Made by a program: the position numbers and the translations under genes | The notes under the pieces: generated by a model | The model's input: the letters and a program-made list of their open reading frames with translations, nothing else | Told to the model about the DNA's origin: nothing | Database searches by the model: none | Assembly: GCA_947475525.1 (NCBI GenBank) | Contig: CANJMI010000019.1 | Coordinates: 1 to 64,000, forward strand | From: Polyangiaceae bacterium | GTDB lineage: Bacteria > Myxococcota_A > Polyangia > Polyangiales > Polyangiaceae | Direction: 5' to 3' | DNA: 64,000 nucleotides | Part shown: piece after piece, positions 19,384 to 28,270 of the stretch | Layout of the letters: every line of letters starts with the position of its first letter | Position numbering within the stretch: position 1 is the stretch's first letter

Positions 19384-20700
19384 TCAGGACGGTGTGCCGA
19401 AACTTCGCGTGAACAACTGCTCTATCGCCGTTCGCCCCGCGGCGGTCAGGCGAATCGTTCCGATACCGGCGAAGTTGGCGCGCTGGATCGTGATGCCGTC
19501 ATCCTGCTCCCAACGCGTCATGTCCCATCGGTACCAACGGCCACGCTCTTGGTCGAACAGCGCCACCGGTTTGCTCCAGAGCCGCGCGAGCTCCGCGCCC
19601 CAACCGGTACCGCCACGCACGGTGCCGTCTTCTTGAAGGGCCCCAATGACGAAGATTTCGTCGGCCTGCATCACCTGGTGCCAAACGGTCTGGAGGATGC
19701 GCTTGATGTTCGGGATGTTGCTAAGCGGACGCTTCAATCGGTGCGACGCGTAGACGAGTGAGAAGTCCCCTTTGGCGAGCTCTTCGTCGGCTAAAATGAC
19801 GAGCCCCTTCTCGCGGAAAAGAAACGGATGCTTCTCGAAGGTGAAGTGAGTCTCCGCGACCCCCCAACGCTCCGCGCATTCCCCGAACGCAGCCTCGGCG
19901 CCTTGCGCACCCCCGGAGTAAAGATGAAAACGCTGCGGGTCACGCCCGAGCGGAAGCTGCAGGGGGAGGCCCGAATCGATCAGTCGCAACGTGGTCGGGT
20001 CGAGCCAGAGCTGCAGCGCGGAGACGTCGGGATTGTCGTGATCCTTCACGAGCTGCAGCCGCACGGAGTCCGCCTCGGCGACCAGCGAGACCACGACTTG
20101 AAGTTCGGACTGGAGGTGCTCGAGCACCTGGGGCAGGCCCGTAGCGGCAGCCGCGTCTCCTTCGGTGCGCGAAGTGAGCCAGACCTCCACTTGATGCTCG
20201 ACCGCCGTCCGCCGGAGTCGGGCCAAGTGCTCGCACGACGCGGACGCGAAGTCGAAGCCGTCGAGAACAATCGTGTGCGGATCGAAGCCGACGGCCTCGC
20301 TGCAAAACGCGACGCTCGAGATCACTTTTTCCAGCACATCATCGAGCGCGTCGACTCCCGAGACGGAGCCGCGCCGCAGGTGGGCCACGATCATTCGATT
20401 GCGCTCGACGTCGAGGCGCACCTGTTGCGGCTGTAGGAGTTGGTAAGCGAGCGCGAGCTCGTGGAAGATCTCGTCGTAGAACGCGCGCACGCGCTCCACC
20501 GGACTCTCGAGGCTGACGTGCAGGACTTTTCGTCCGCGCATGAGATCGTCTAGGGCCACCTGGACGAGGACCGCGGATTTTCCAACGCCCGGCGGCGAGC
20601 AGATCACGCCGAGGTTGCCGAGGCCAAGGCCGCCGTGAATCGAGTGTTCGAACACCCGCATTGGGCTCCGCTCGTTGACCTCTTTTCGGTACATCGTCAT
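19384..20700 (-). CDS. P-loop (RecA/KaiC-like) ATPase fused to a C-terminal SLOG-like Rossmann domain
   Basis: 438 residues. Residues 20-245 look like a RecA/DnaB-type ATPase: Walker A SPPGVGKSA (35-43), a LHVSLES strand, and Walker B TIVLDGFDF (143-151). Residues 255-395 look like a SLOG/YspA-type nucleotide-binding Rossmann fold: YSGGAQGAE (261-269), later DEIFVIGA, the glycine turn RGGTGWGAELA (362-372) and LFDQERGRWYRW (381-392). A short basic, helical tail ends the chain. SLOG domains bind or process nucleotides or nucleotide-derived signals in several contexts. The fusion is unfamiliar to me and its function is unknown. It sits between pfp and EF-G on the same strand. Confidence 0.8.
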   Translation of the reverse strand: MTMYRKEVNERSPMRVFEHSIHGGLGLGNLGVICSPPGVGKSAVLVQVALDDLMRGRKVLHVSLESPVERVRAFYDEIFHELALAYQLLQPQQVRLDVERNRMIVAHLRRGSVSGVDALDDVLEKVISSVAFCSEAVGFDPHTIVLDGFDFASASCEHLARLRRTAVEHQVEVWLTSRTEGDAAAATGLPQVLEHLQSELQVVVSLVAEADSVRLQLVKDHDNPDVSALQLWLDPTTLRLIDSGLPLQLPLGRDPQRFHLYSGGAQGAEAAFGECAERWGVAETHFTFEKHPFLFREKGLVILADEELAKGDFSLVYASHRLKRPLSNIPNIKRILQTVWHQVMQADEIFVIGALQEDGTVRGGTGWGAELARLWSKPVALFDQERGRWYRWDMTRWEQDDGITIQRANFAGIGTIRLTAAGRTAIEQLFTRSFGTPS

Positions 20701-20820
20701 GCGGCGGAGCCTAACCTACTTCGGGACAAAAAGACGTCGGCTGCGGCCCCCGATTGGGAACGCGCAGCCGAACACTCGAGAGACCCGAGAACGACGGCGC
20801 CGGAGCACCGCCAAGCGCGA

Positions 20821-22968
20821 TCACTTTTTCCGGCCGGCTTCGAGCTCAGCCTTGTACTCGCTGATGAGCTTCTCCGAGATCGCGTTCGGCACGGGCGAGT
20901 AGCGACAGAATTCCATCGTGAATTCCGCCTTGCCCTGAGTTGCCGAGCGGAGGACCGTCGAGAACCCGAACATCTCGGCGAGCGGCACTTCGGAGTCGAT
21001 GCGGCAGAAGGCTTCACCTTCGGTCGTCCCGAGGATCATGCCGCGACGCTGCATGAGAACGCCGACGACGTTGCCCTGCATTTCGCTTGGACCTTCGACG
21101 GCCACCTTCATGACGGGCTCGAGGATTTGCGGGCCGGCCTTCATGTAGGTGGCTCGCCACGCGCCGCGCGCCGCTTCCTTGAACGCGATGTCCGACGAGT
21201 CGACCTGGTGGGCCGCGCCGTCGTTCAACGTGAGTTGCACGCCGCGAACGGGTGCGCCGATCAACATGCCCTTGCCCATCATCGACTCGAAGCCCTTGTC
21301 GACCGACGGCACGAACTCACGCGGGATGATGCCACCCACGATTTGGTCGAGGAACCGGTAGCCAATGGCCACAAGCTCGCGGTGCTGGCGCTGAGCGCCC
21401 TTCTCCTCCGGCATCGGAACTTCCGGATCGAGTGGCGTCATGGTGCCGCCAACCTTGCCGTACTGACCCGAACCACCCGTCTGCTTCTTGTGCGTGTACT
21501 CGTATTCGACGGAGTTCGTGATCGTCTCGCGGTAAGCAACCGCCGGCGGGCTGACATCGACGAACGCTTGGTATTCGCGCTTCATCCGCTCGATGTAGAC
21601 GTCGAGATGGAGCTCGCCCATGCCGCGGACGATGACCTCGCCCGTCTCCTCGTCGGTGTTGACGCGGAAGGTGGGGTCCTCCTTGGTGAAGCGGCGGAGC
21701 GCCTTGCCCATGTTGATCTGGGACTTATTGTCCTTCGGCGTGATCGTGAGCGAAATGACGGGATCCGGTACGTGCATCGACGTCATGGTGACGTTGAGCT
21801 CGCCGTCGGTGAAGGTGTCACCCGTGTTGCAGTCGACGCCGAAGATCGCGATGATGTCGCCAGCGGCGGTCGCTTGGATGTCTTCCATCTCGTCGGAGTG
21901 CATGCGGACAAGCCGGCCGACCTTGTGGCGCTTCGTCGTGCGGACGTTCGTGATCTCGTCGCCTTTGCTCAGCTTGCCCTGGTAGACGCGCAGATAGGTG
22001 AGCTGACCAAAGCGGCCGTCTTCGAGCTTGAACGCGAGGAGCACGAGCGGCTTTGCGGCCGTGCTCTCGAGGGTCAGGCGCTCGCTTTCGTTGGCGACCT
22101 GGATCGCCTCGTTCACGATGTCCGTCGGGCACGGCAAGTAACGCTCGACCGCGTCGAGGAGTGGCTGAACGGCCTTGTTCGCGTAGGCGGAGCCCATCAT
22201 CACGGGGACGATGTGGCGGCCGATGGTTGCCTCGCGGATGGCCTTGTCGATGATCTCGGTCGTCACCTTCTCATCGAGCATCGCCTCGGTCAGCTCGTCG
22301 GAGTGCATCGACAGCGCGTCGAGCATGGCCTCGCGGGCGGCCTTCGCCTCGTCCATCATTTCGGCGGGGATTTCGGCATCGGTGATCGTCTCGCCGTTCT
22401 CGCCAGAGAAGGTGAGCCCGCGCATGCGGACGAGGTCGACGACGCCCTTGAACTCGTGCTCGAGGCCGATCGGTAGTTGGATGAGGACCGGGTTGACGCG
22501 CAGCTTCTCGCGAAGTTGGTCACGGACGCGGAGCGGGTTTGCGCCGGCACGATCGCACTTGTTGACGAAGGCGATACGCGGAACGCCGTAACGGCGCATC
22601 TGGCGGTCGACGGTCAGCGACTGAGACTGCACGCCGGCGACCGAGCAGAGCACGAGGATCGCCCCGTCAAGGACGCGCATCGCGCGCTCGACCTCGATCG
22701 TAAAGTCGACGTGGCCGGGGGTGTCGATGATGTTGATGTGGGTATTGCCCCACTCGCAGAACGTGGCGGCGGATTGAATGGTGATGCCGCGCTCGCGCTC
22801 GAGATCCATCGAGTCCATCTTCGCGCCGACGCCGTCCTTGCCTTTGACGTCGTGAATCGCGTGGATGCGCTTCGTGTAGAAGAGGATGCGCTCCGTCAAC
22901 GTCGTCTTACCCGAGTCGATGTGCGCGCTGATCCCGATGTTCCGAATGCGTGAAATTTCCTGGCTCAT
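20821..22968 (-). CDS. fusA: Elongation factor G, mitochondrial EFG1 / spdEFG1 type
   Basis: 715 residues. G1 is AHIDSGKTT (15-23), with DTPGH and NKCD further on. The stretch between them, [29 protein letters not shown], is characteristic of mitochondrial EFG1 and of the spdEFG1 set known from spirochaetes, planctomycetes and delta-proteobacteria, rather than classical EF-G (motif split: [14 protein letters not shown], then [12 protein letters not shown]). In those lineages this form does translocation and a second paralogue handles ribosome recycling. It stands outside any str operon here, divergent from nadA. Confidence 0.95.
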   Translation of the reverse strand: MSQEISRIRNIGISAHIDSGKTTLTERILFYTKRIHAIHDVKGKDGVGAKMDSMDLERERGITIQSAATFCEWGNTHINIIDTPGHVDFTIEVERAMRVLDGAILVLCSVAGVQSQSLTVDRQMRRYGVPRIAFVNKCDRAGANPLRVRDQLREKLRVNPVLIQLPIGLEHEFKGVVDLVRMRGLTFSGENGETITDAEIPAEMMDEAKAAREAMLDALSMHSDELTEAMLDEKVTTEIIDKAIREATIGRHIVPVMMGSAYANKAVQPLLDAVERYLPCPTDIVNEAIQVANESERLTLESTAAKPLVLLAFKLEDGRFGQLTYLRVYQGKLSKGDEITNVRTTKRHKVGRLVRMHSDEMEDIQATAAGDIIAIFGVDCNTGDTFTDGELNVTMTSMHVPDPVISLTITPKDNKSQINMGKALRRFTKEDPTFRVNTDEETGEVIVRGMGELHLDVYIERMKREYQAFVDVSPPAVAYRETITNSVEYEYTHKKQTGGSGQYGKVGGTMTPLDPEVPMPEEKGAQRQHRELVAIGYRFLDQIVGGIIPREFVPSVDKGFESMMGKGMLIGAPVRGVQLTLNDGAAHQVDSSDIAFKEAARGAWRATYMKAGPQILEPVMKVAVEGPSEMQGNVVGVLMQRRGMILGTTEGEAFCRIDSEVPLAEMFGFSTVLRSATQGKAEFTMEFCRYSPVPNAISEKLISEYKAELEAGRKK

Positions 22969-23070
22969 AGGCGTACCGATTCCGTGGCTAGTTCAGACGA
23001 GAGCGTTCGCGCGGCGTATACACGCGCCGAGTGGCGCGCGCCAGGCTGTTTTTCGGCTAGTCTGACGCGG

Positions 23071-24492
23071 ATGCCGCCCTTCCCGTCGCTATCGATCCAC
23101 CCGGATAAGCTCATTGCCCGCGGGAGCTTTGCCGAAGCGCAGGCGACCTTCCTCTCGCCGGACCCCGCGGTGGTCACGGAGCTGAACGCCAGGCTCCATG
23201 CTCAGCGCGTGGGTTTGGTCGCGCACTTTTATATGGACCCTGAACTCCAGGGGGTACTCGCTGCCTGCGACCCGAAGCACGCGCACATCAGCGACTCGCT
23301 CGTGATGGCCGACGCCGCGGTGGCAATGGCCGACGCGGGCATGAAGGCCATCGTGGTCCTTGGTGTCGACTTCATGTCGGAGAATGTGCGGGCCATGCTG
23401 GATGTCGCCGGGCACCCAGACGTTCCGGTCTATCGCGTGACAGCCGAGCCTATCGGATGTTCGCTCGCGGAAGCCGCGCGCTCGGAGGCCTACGGGGCCT
23501 ACCTCGCGAAGGCCGCCGGCACGCCGCGTTCGGTGCACGTCATCTACATCAACACGAGCCTCGACGTGAAAGCGCGCGCGCACAACGTCGTGCCGACGAT
23601 CACGTGCACGTCGTCGAACGTCGTGCAGACGGTCCTTCAGATTTTTGCGCAAATTCCCGACGTCCACGTGTGGTTTGGGCCTGACACCTACATGGGGCAG
23701 AACATCGTCGAGCTCCTTCGGGGAGTCGTGGGTCTCGACGACGCGCTGGCGCAGACCCTTCATCCGATGCACACGGCTCAAACGATTCGCTCGGCACTCG
23801 AGCGCTTTCACCACTTCGAGCAAGGCGCGTGCGTCGTGCATCACATGTTCGGCTCGGAGGTGGTGAACCGGGTGGAGCGCGACTACGCCGACAGCTTCGT
23901 CACGGCCCACTTCGAGGTCCCAGGCGAGATGTTCCGCCTCGCTCTCGCCGCACAACGCGAGGGCCGCGGGGTCGTAGGCTCCACGTCGAACATCCTCGAG
24001 TTCATCAACCGTCGGGTCCGCGAGCGCGCGGCAAGCGACTCGCGTGAGAAGCTGCGATTCATCCTCGGTACCGAAGCCGGCATGATCACGGCGATCGTGC
24101 GCGGCGTGCAGCGAACGCTCGCCGAGACGGGCGCGCATGACCTCGAGGCGGAGATCGTATTTCCAGTTGCGAGCTCGGCTATCGCACGAACCGACGACCG
24201 AGAGCTCGCTATCGTGCCGGGCGTCGCAGGAGGCGAAGGCTGCACCACCGCGGGGGGATGCGCGACGTGCCCCTTTATGAAAATGAACTCGCTCGACGCC
24301 TTGTGCGACCTTTTGGCGGAGCTTGGCCGCGGCGGGGCCGAGCTCGCGCGGCATCACCCGAAGCTCTATTCCGAGCAGCTCGGGAGTCGCCGCATCGCGG
24401 AGCTCGGGAGCGAGCCTATCCTCCACATGCGCGAGCTCGGCCGAACGGGCGCGCTGTCCGACGCGCTCGTCGCTCAAGTCTTGGTAAGGTGA
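23071..24492 (+). CDS. nadA: Quinolinate synthase A, plant/cyanobacterial type
   Basis: 473 residues from ATG 23071 (an upstream in-frame start would add 29 residues of low quality). Segments HISDSLVMADAAV, LGVDFMSENVRAML, GCSLAEAA, PTITCTSSNVVQT and EVPGEMF match the long NadA form seen in plants and some bacteria. The C-terminal cysteine cluster GEGCTTAGGCATCPFMKMN supplies iron-sulfur ligands. The enzyme condenses iminoaspartate with dihydroxyacetone phosphate to quinolinate for NAD synthesis. Plant enzymes add an N-terminal SufE domain, absent here. nadB and nadC are not in this window. Confidence 0.95.
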   Translation: MPPFPSLSIHPDKLIARGSFAEAQATFLSPDPAVVTELNARLHAQRVGLVAHFYMDPELQGVLAACDPKHAHISDSLVMADAAVAMADAGMKAIVVLGVDFMSENVRAMLDVAGHPDVPVYRVTAEPIGCSLAEAARSEAYGAYLAKAAGTPRSVHVIYINTSLDVKARAHNVVPTITCTSSNVVQTVLQIFAQIPDVHVWFGPDTYMGQNIVELLRGVVGLDDALAQTLHPMHTAQTIRSALERFHHFEQGACVVHHMFGSEVVNRVERDYADSFVTAHFEVPGEMFRLALAAQREGRGVVGSTSNILEFINRRVRERAASDSREKLRFILGTEAGMITAIVRGVQRTLAETGAHDLEAEIVFPVASSAIARTDDRELAIVPGVAGGEGCTTAGGCATCPFMKMNSLDALCDLLAELGRGGAELARHHPKLYSEQLGSRRIAELGSEPILHMRELGRTGALSDALVAQVLVR

Positions 24493-24499
24493 CCGCGGC

Positions 24500-25552
24500 A
24501 TGCGAAAAAAGAACGAACGCGCAGGCGAGCTCGAGCCAGCCCGTATCCCGGAACCAATCGCCGTCACTGGAGCGACCGGATTCATCGGACGCAGGCTGGT
24601 CGCGCGCCTCCTCGCCGATGGCTATCGCGTGGTCGCCATGGGACTCGCAAGCGACCCGACGCCGATCGAATGGGCAGGTAAATCCGTGGTCGTGCGCCAT
24701 GGTGATGTGACCCGTCGCGGGGACGTCGTCGATGCGCTCGCGGGCACGGGGTACGTCTTTCATCTCGCCGCGTTGGTCAGCGATTGGGGCACACCCGCGG
24801 AGCACGCCCGCGTGACCGTAGGCGGCACGGAAAACGTGCTGAGCGAGGCCGCGGTCCGGCATCAGCGGGTGCTCCTCGTATCGAGCGTCGCAGCCTACGG
24901 CACGCGGCTGGCTCGAGGCACGTGCGACGAGGACACCGATCCTGGGGAGCCGCTCGGACCCTACAGCGCATCGAAACTCGCCCAGGAGCTGATTGCCCGG
25001 CGACTCGAAGGAGAGCGTGGTCTCCAAGTTACGATCGTGCGCCCTGCCAATGTGTATGGCCCCGGCAGCGGTCCGTGGGTCGATGAGCTTTGTCGGCAAC
25101 TCGCAGCTGGCAATCCTACCCTCGTCGCGGGCGGCGACTTCGCAGCCGGGCTCATCTACGTCGACAACGTCGTCGAGCTGATGGTGCGGGCCGCCGAACG
25201 CATCGGTGCCGTCGGGCGGACCTACAATGCGAACGATGAACACGGGGTCACGTGGAAACGCTACGTAGGCGAGCTCGCGGCGCTCATCGGCAGCAAGCCG
25301 CCGCGCTCGGTGCCAAGGTTCGCCGCCGTGGCCTCGGCGCACGTCTTTGAGGCAACGCACCGCCTCCTCCGCCGGAAAAACCGACCGAGCGTCACCCGTG
25401 AAGCGTTGAACCTTTGCCGCGCCCAGTTGCGCGTCCCGATCGATCGAGCCAGACGGGAGCTCGGCTACGAGCCCGTCGTCGCGTTCGACGAAGGCATGGT
25501 CCGCGTCGCGGAGTACCTCCGTCGTGCCGGACTTTCGAAAGGCCACGCGTGA
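24500..25552 (+). CDS. NAD-dependent epimerase/dehydratase (extended SDR)
   Basis: 350 residues. The N-terminal nucleotide-binding motif is TGATGFIG, with LAALVSDWG and the catalytic YSASK (Tyr-xxx-Lys) further on and VRPANVYGPG after it. The fold is that of sugar-nucleotide epimerases, dihydroflavonol reductases and 3-beta-hydroxysteroid dehydrogenase-like enzymes; the LAALVSDWG segment resembles the last group. Substrate undecided. It begins eight bases after nadA and overlaps plsX by GTGA, making a nadA-SDR-plsX unit. A role in lipid or envelope metabolism with PlsX is inference. Confidence 0.88.
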   Translation: MRKKNERAGELEPARIPEPIAVTGATGFIGRRLVARLLADGYRVVAMGLASDPTPIEWAGKSVVVRHGDVTRRGDVVDALAGTGYVFHLAALVSDWGTPAEHARVTVGGTENVLSEAAVRHQRVLLVSSVAAYGTRLARGTCDEDTDPGEPLGPYSASKLAQELIARRLEGERGLQVTIVRPANVYGPGSGPWVDELCRQLAAGNPTLVAGGDFAAGLIYVDNVVELMVRAAERIGAVGRTYNANDEHGVTWKRYVGELAALIGSKPPRSVPRFAAVASAHVFEATHRLLRRKNRPSVTREALNLCRAQLRVPIDRARRELGYEPVVAFDEGMVRVAEYLRRAGLSKGHA

Positions 25553-26565
25553 TCCGGGCCGCCCTCGACGCGATGGGCGCCGATGGCGGGAGCGAGCCCC
25601 TCGTGCAGGGAGCGGCGCAAATTTCGTTGGAAAACACGCCGATTCACGTTGTCCTCGTAGGCGACCGGGATGCCTTGCACGCGGCGCTCAAGCGTCATCG
25701 CCACGACTCGAACCGCATCGATGTCGTGCACGCGTCCGACTACGTGAGGATGAGTGACAAGCCGGCCGCGACCCTCGATGCGCGCCCCGATTGCTCGATT
25801 CTGCGCGCCGCCGAGCTCGTGGCGTCGGGCGGGGCTGACGTCCTCATCAGCGCCGGCAACACCGGAGCCGTCATTCACGCGGCAGCTCGATCCTTCCAAC
25901 GCCTAAACGGCGTGCAGCGCGTCGCCCTCTGCGCCGTCCACCCAACGGTCGAGCCCCATGGACCGAAGCGCGACCCGTTCGGTTTGATGCTCGACGTCGG
26001 CGCGACGCTCCAGTGCACGGCCGAAGAGCTCGCCGCCTTCGCACGCATGGGAAGCTGCTACTCGCGGCTCATCTCCCACATCGAGGCGCCGAAGGTCGCG
26101 CTTTTGTCGAACGGCTGCGAGCCCACGAAGGGCACGGACGCCGTCGTTCAAGCTCACGCGCTGCTGCGAGCGGGAGGCGACCTCAACTTCGCTGGCAACA
26201 TCGAAGGGCTCGACGTACCCCGAGGCACCGCGGACGTGGTCGTGTGCGAAGGCTTCGTTGGAAACATCGTCTTGAAAATGCTCGAGGGCGTGTCCGATGC
26301 GGCGCGCGATCTCGCGCGAAATGCCCATGCCGCGAAGCTCCGCTACCGCCTAGGCCTCGCGTTACTCTCGAGCGGGCTTCGGCGGGTACGCGAGCTGACC
26401 GACTGGAAGCAGTACGGCGGCGCGCCAATCCTTGGCTTCGACCAACCGGTGATCAAGGCGCACGGCCGCTCGAACGCTCGGGCGATCCGCAACGCGCTGC
26501 GCCTTGCCGCGAAGACCGTGCAACGTGGCTTGGTCGACGAGCTGAAGAAGAGCCTGACCCGCTGA
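25549..26565 (+). CDS. plsX: Phosphate acyltransferase PlsX
   Basis: 338 residues from GTG 25549, in a four-base overlap with the SDR stop. DAMGADGG at the N-terminus is the PlsX hallmark; SAGNTGA, FGLMLDVGA, SNGCEPTKGT and CEGFVGNIVLKMLEG follow in family order. It makes acyl-phosphate from acyl-ACP, the first step of phosphatidic acid synthesis with PlsY and PlsC. The usual neighbours (rpmF upstream, fabH downstream) are missing, so the fatty-acid locus is split in this genome. Confidence 0.95.
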   Translation: MIRAALDAMGADGGSEPLVQGAAQISLENTPIHVVLVGDRDALHAALKRHRHDSNRIDVVHASDYVRMSDKPAATLDARPDCSILRAAELVASGGADVLISAGNTGAVIHAAARSFQRLNGVQRVALCAVHPTVEPHGPKRDPFGLMLDVGATLQCTAEELAAFARMGSCYSRLISHIEAPKVALLSNGCEPTKGTDAVVQAHALLRAGGDLNFAGNIEGLDVPRGTADVVVCEGFVGNIVLKMLEGVSDAARDLARNAHAAKLRYRLGLALLSSGLRRVRELTDWKQYGGAPILGFDQPVIKAHGRSNARAIRNALRLAAKTVQRGLVDELKKSLTR

Positions 26566-26569
26566 CGGC

Positions 26570-28252
26570 TCAGCCGACGTCGTCGTCGTCGAAGCGACCC
26601 ATTCGTTGGGACGCCCGGCCACTCGGCGCCGCCTCGGGGATGGCGTCGTGAGCATCGATGAAAAGGTCGGGGTGCTCATCCGCCTCGTCGTGCGGCTCGG
26701 GCACCTCCACCGTCGGTTCGACCACGCTAACGATGCCCAAGAGTTCATCGGACAGGGCTCGAATGTGCCGGCGGCGTGACTTGTCCGTCCATTCGATGTT
26801 GATCGCGCGATCCGTGATTTCCCAGTACGCCCGCTTCTGAACCGAGACGAGGCTTTGGGTCGCGATTTTCAAGTCCGCGGGCGGCACCGACGCGAGATCC
26901 TGCTTCACGCGTAAGAGGGGCGCCTCCAATTGCTGTTCGGCGAAGAAGCCGGCCGCGATGAGCTTCGCGCGCACCCGAGCCTGGATGACGCGCCCCTCGC
27001 GGATGTGGGCGAGCGAGAGAAAGTGACTCAGCAAGTCGTCCGCCGCTGTGGATTTTTGAAGGTACGTGGTCTCGACGATGTGCTCGAGATCGAACCCCGT
27101 GAGATCGGAAGCGTGTCCGCAGCCAAGCTCATCCGCGAGATTCGCGTAGACGACGAAAAAGCCCCCAATACGCTTCACGAAGCGCGCATCACCCGAGAGC
27201 TCCGACGCAAGCTGGCGGTACTGATAGAGGACGTCAAATGTCGCGCGGACGTCGTTGCGATTCAAGGCGTCGCGAATCAGCGTATTGAACACGCGGATTG
27301 CGAGCGAAACAACGTGGCGGTCCTCGCGGCGCTCGGCCTCGACGGCGATGCGGCGAGTGACGTTCGAGATGGTGCTGATTTCATCGGGCGCGTTCCCGAG
27401 CGCATGACGAAAACAGAGCACGAGCTGGTAGAGCACGTGCATCTCCATCCAGGTGCGCTTCTGGTTGATCATCTGGATGGCGTGGTGGCTCATCCCGACA
27501 AAATCGCTCCTCCCGACGAGGAACCATTCGTTCCCCATCCTCGGCTTCACTTCCCCGTAGGTGCGGATCACCTGACGGAGCGCCCACACCCCCTCCTGCG
27601 CGACGCTGCGGTCCGCCCGGTCGAAGGCTTTGATGACGATGGTGCCGATCTGGAAGAGGAGATCTTGGATCTCGTCCTGGGCGGGCTCTGCGCGTCGTTT
27701 GCCTTCCGCCACCTTGTGCAAAAGCGTGGTGACCTCATTGCGCAAACGGCGGATGATCACCGAGGGATCGAGGAATCGAACGACGTAGAAAAAATACGGA
27801 ATCAGGACGAACCAGCCTACGAGCGCGCCAAGCACAGCTCCGCGGTACGCCCACTGCGGAGCGAAGTTAGGCCCCGTGATGTAGACGACCCAAAGGACGT
27901 GCGCGGCTCCGGCCGCACCGAGAGTCAGCACGACGCGGTTGACCCAATCCTTCAAGAAAAGGTCGATGAGCTTCGGCGTATGCATGTTCGCCGTCAGCGG
28001 GATGGCGAGACCGATCGTCGCGAGCAGCATCGCGAGGACGTTGTTGTAGGCGCGAGCCATCGGGCTCAGCGTGTCGATGATCTTCGTGTTGTCCAGCACG
28101 CCGAACCACGTGTTTGAACTCAGTGGCGGAAAGCCGTGCGCACGCAGCTCGAAAAACAACTCGAGCCCGAAAACGAGCGAAAGGGTCCCTGCGATCCCTA
28201 AAAAACCGCGCGCAAACCCTACCCGAAGCTCGTCGAACGAACGCTTTGCCAT
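26570..28252 (-). CDS. Integral membrane protein with large cytoplasmic C-terminal domain, DUF2254-like
   Basis: 560 residues. Four hydrophobic helices lie in the first 165 residues (about 13-35, 70-92, 105-130, 137-160). About 340 residues of mostly helical soluble sequence follow, then an acidic tail ending in DDDDVG. The arrangement and motifs such as DRADRSVAQEGV resemble DUF2254 membrane proteins, whose role is not known. The tail (EPHDEADEHPDLFIDAHD) is unusually acidic and could bind a partner or divalent ions. It is convergent with plsX with a four-base gap. Confidence 0.75.
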   Translation of the reverse strand: MAKRSFDELRVGFARGFLGIAGTLSLVFGLELFFELRAHGFPPLSSNTWFGVLDNTKIIDTLSPMARAYNNVLAMLLATIGLAIPLTANMHTPKLIDLFLKDWVNRVVLTLGAAGAAHVLWVVYITGPNFAPQWAYRGAVLGALVGWFVLIPYFFYVVRFLDPSVIIRRLRNEVTTLLHKVAEGKRRAEPAQDEIQDLLFQIGTIVIKAFDRADRSVAQEGVWALRQVIRTYGEVKPRMGNEWFLVGRSDFVGMSHHAIQMINQKRTWMEMHVLYQLVLCFRHALGNAPDEISTISNVTRRIAVEAERREDRHVVSLAIRVFNTLIRDALNRNDVRATFDVLYQYRQLASELSGDARFVKRIGGFFVVYANLADELGCGHASDLTGFDLEHIVETTYLQKSTAADDLLSHFLSLAHIREGRVIQARVRAKLIAAGFFAEQQLEAPLLRVKQDLASVPPADLKIATQSLVSVQKRAYWEITDRAINIEWTDKSRRRHIRALSDELLGIVSVVEPTVEVPEPHDEADEHPDLFIDAHDAIPEAAPSGRASQRMGRFDDDDVG

Positions 28253-28270
28253 CGATGATTAAGATGCCGT

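Noticed and set aside
20635-22476. A 613-codon open frame on the plus strand opposite EF-G
   Set aside because: EF-G is unmistakable on the minus strand; long antisense frames are expected in high-GC genes with biased third positions.
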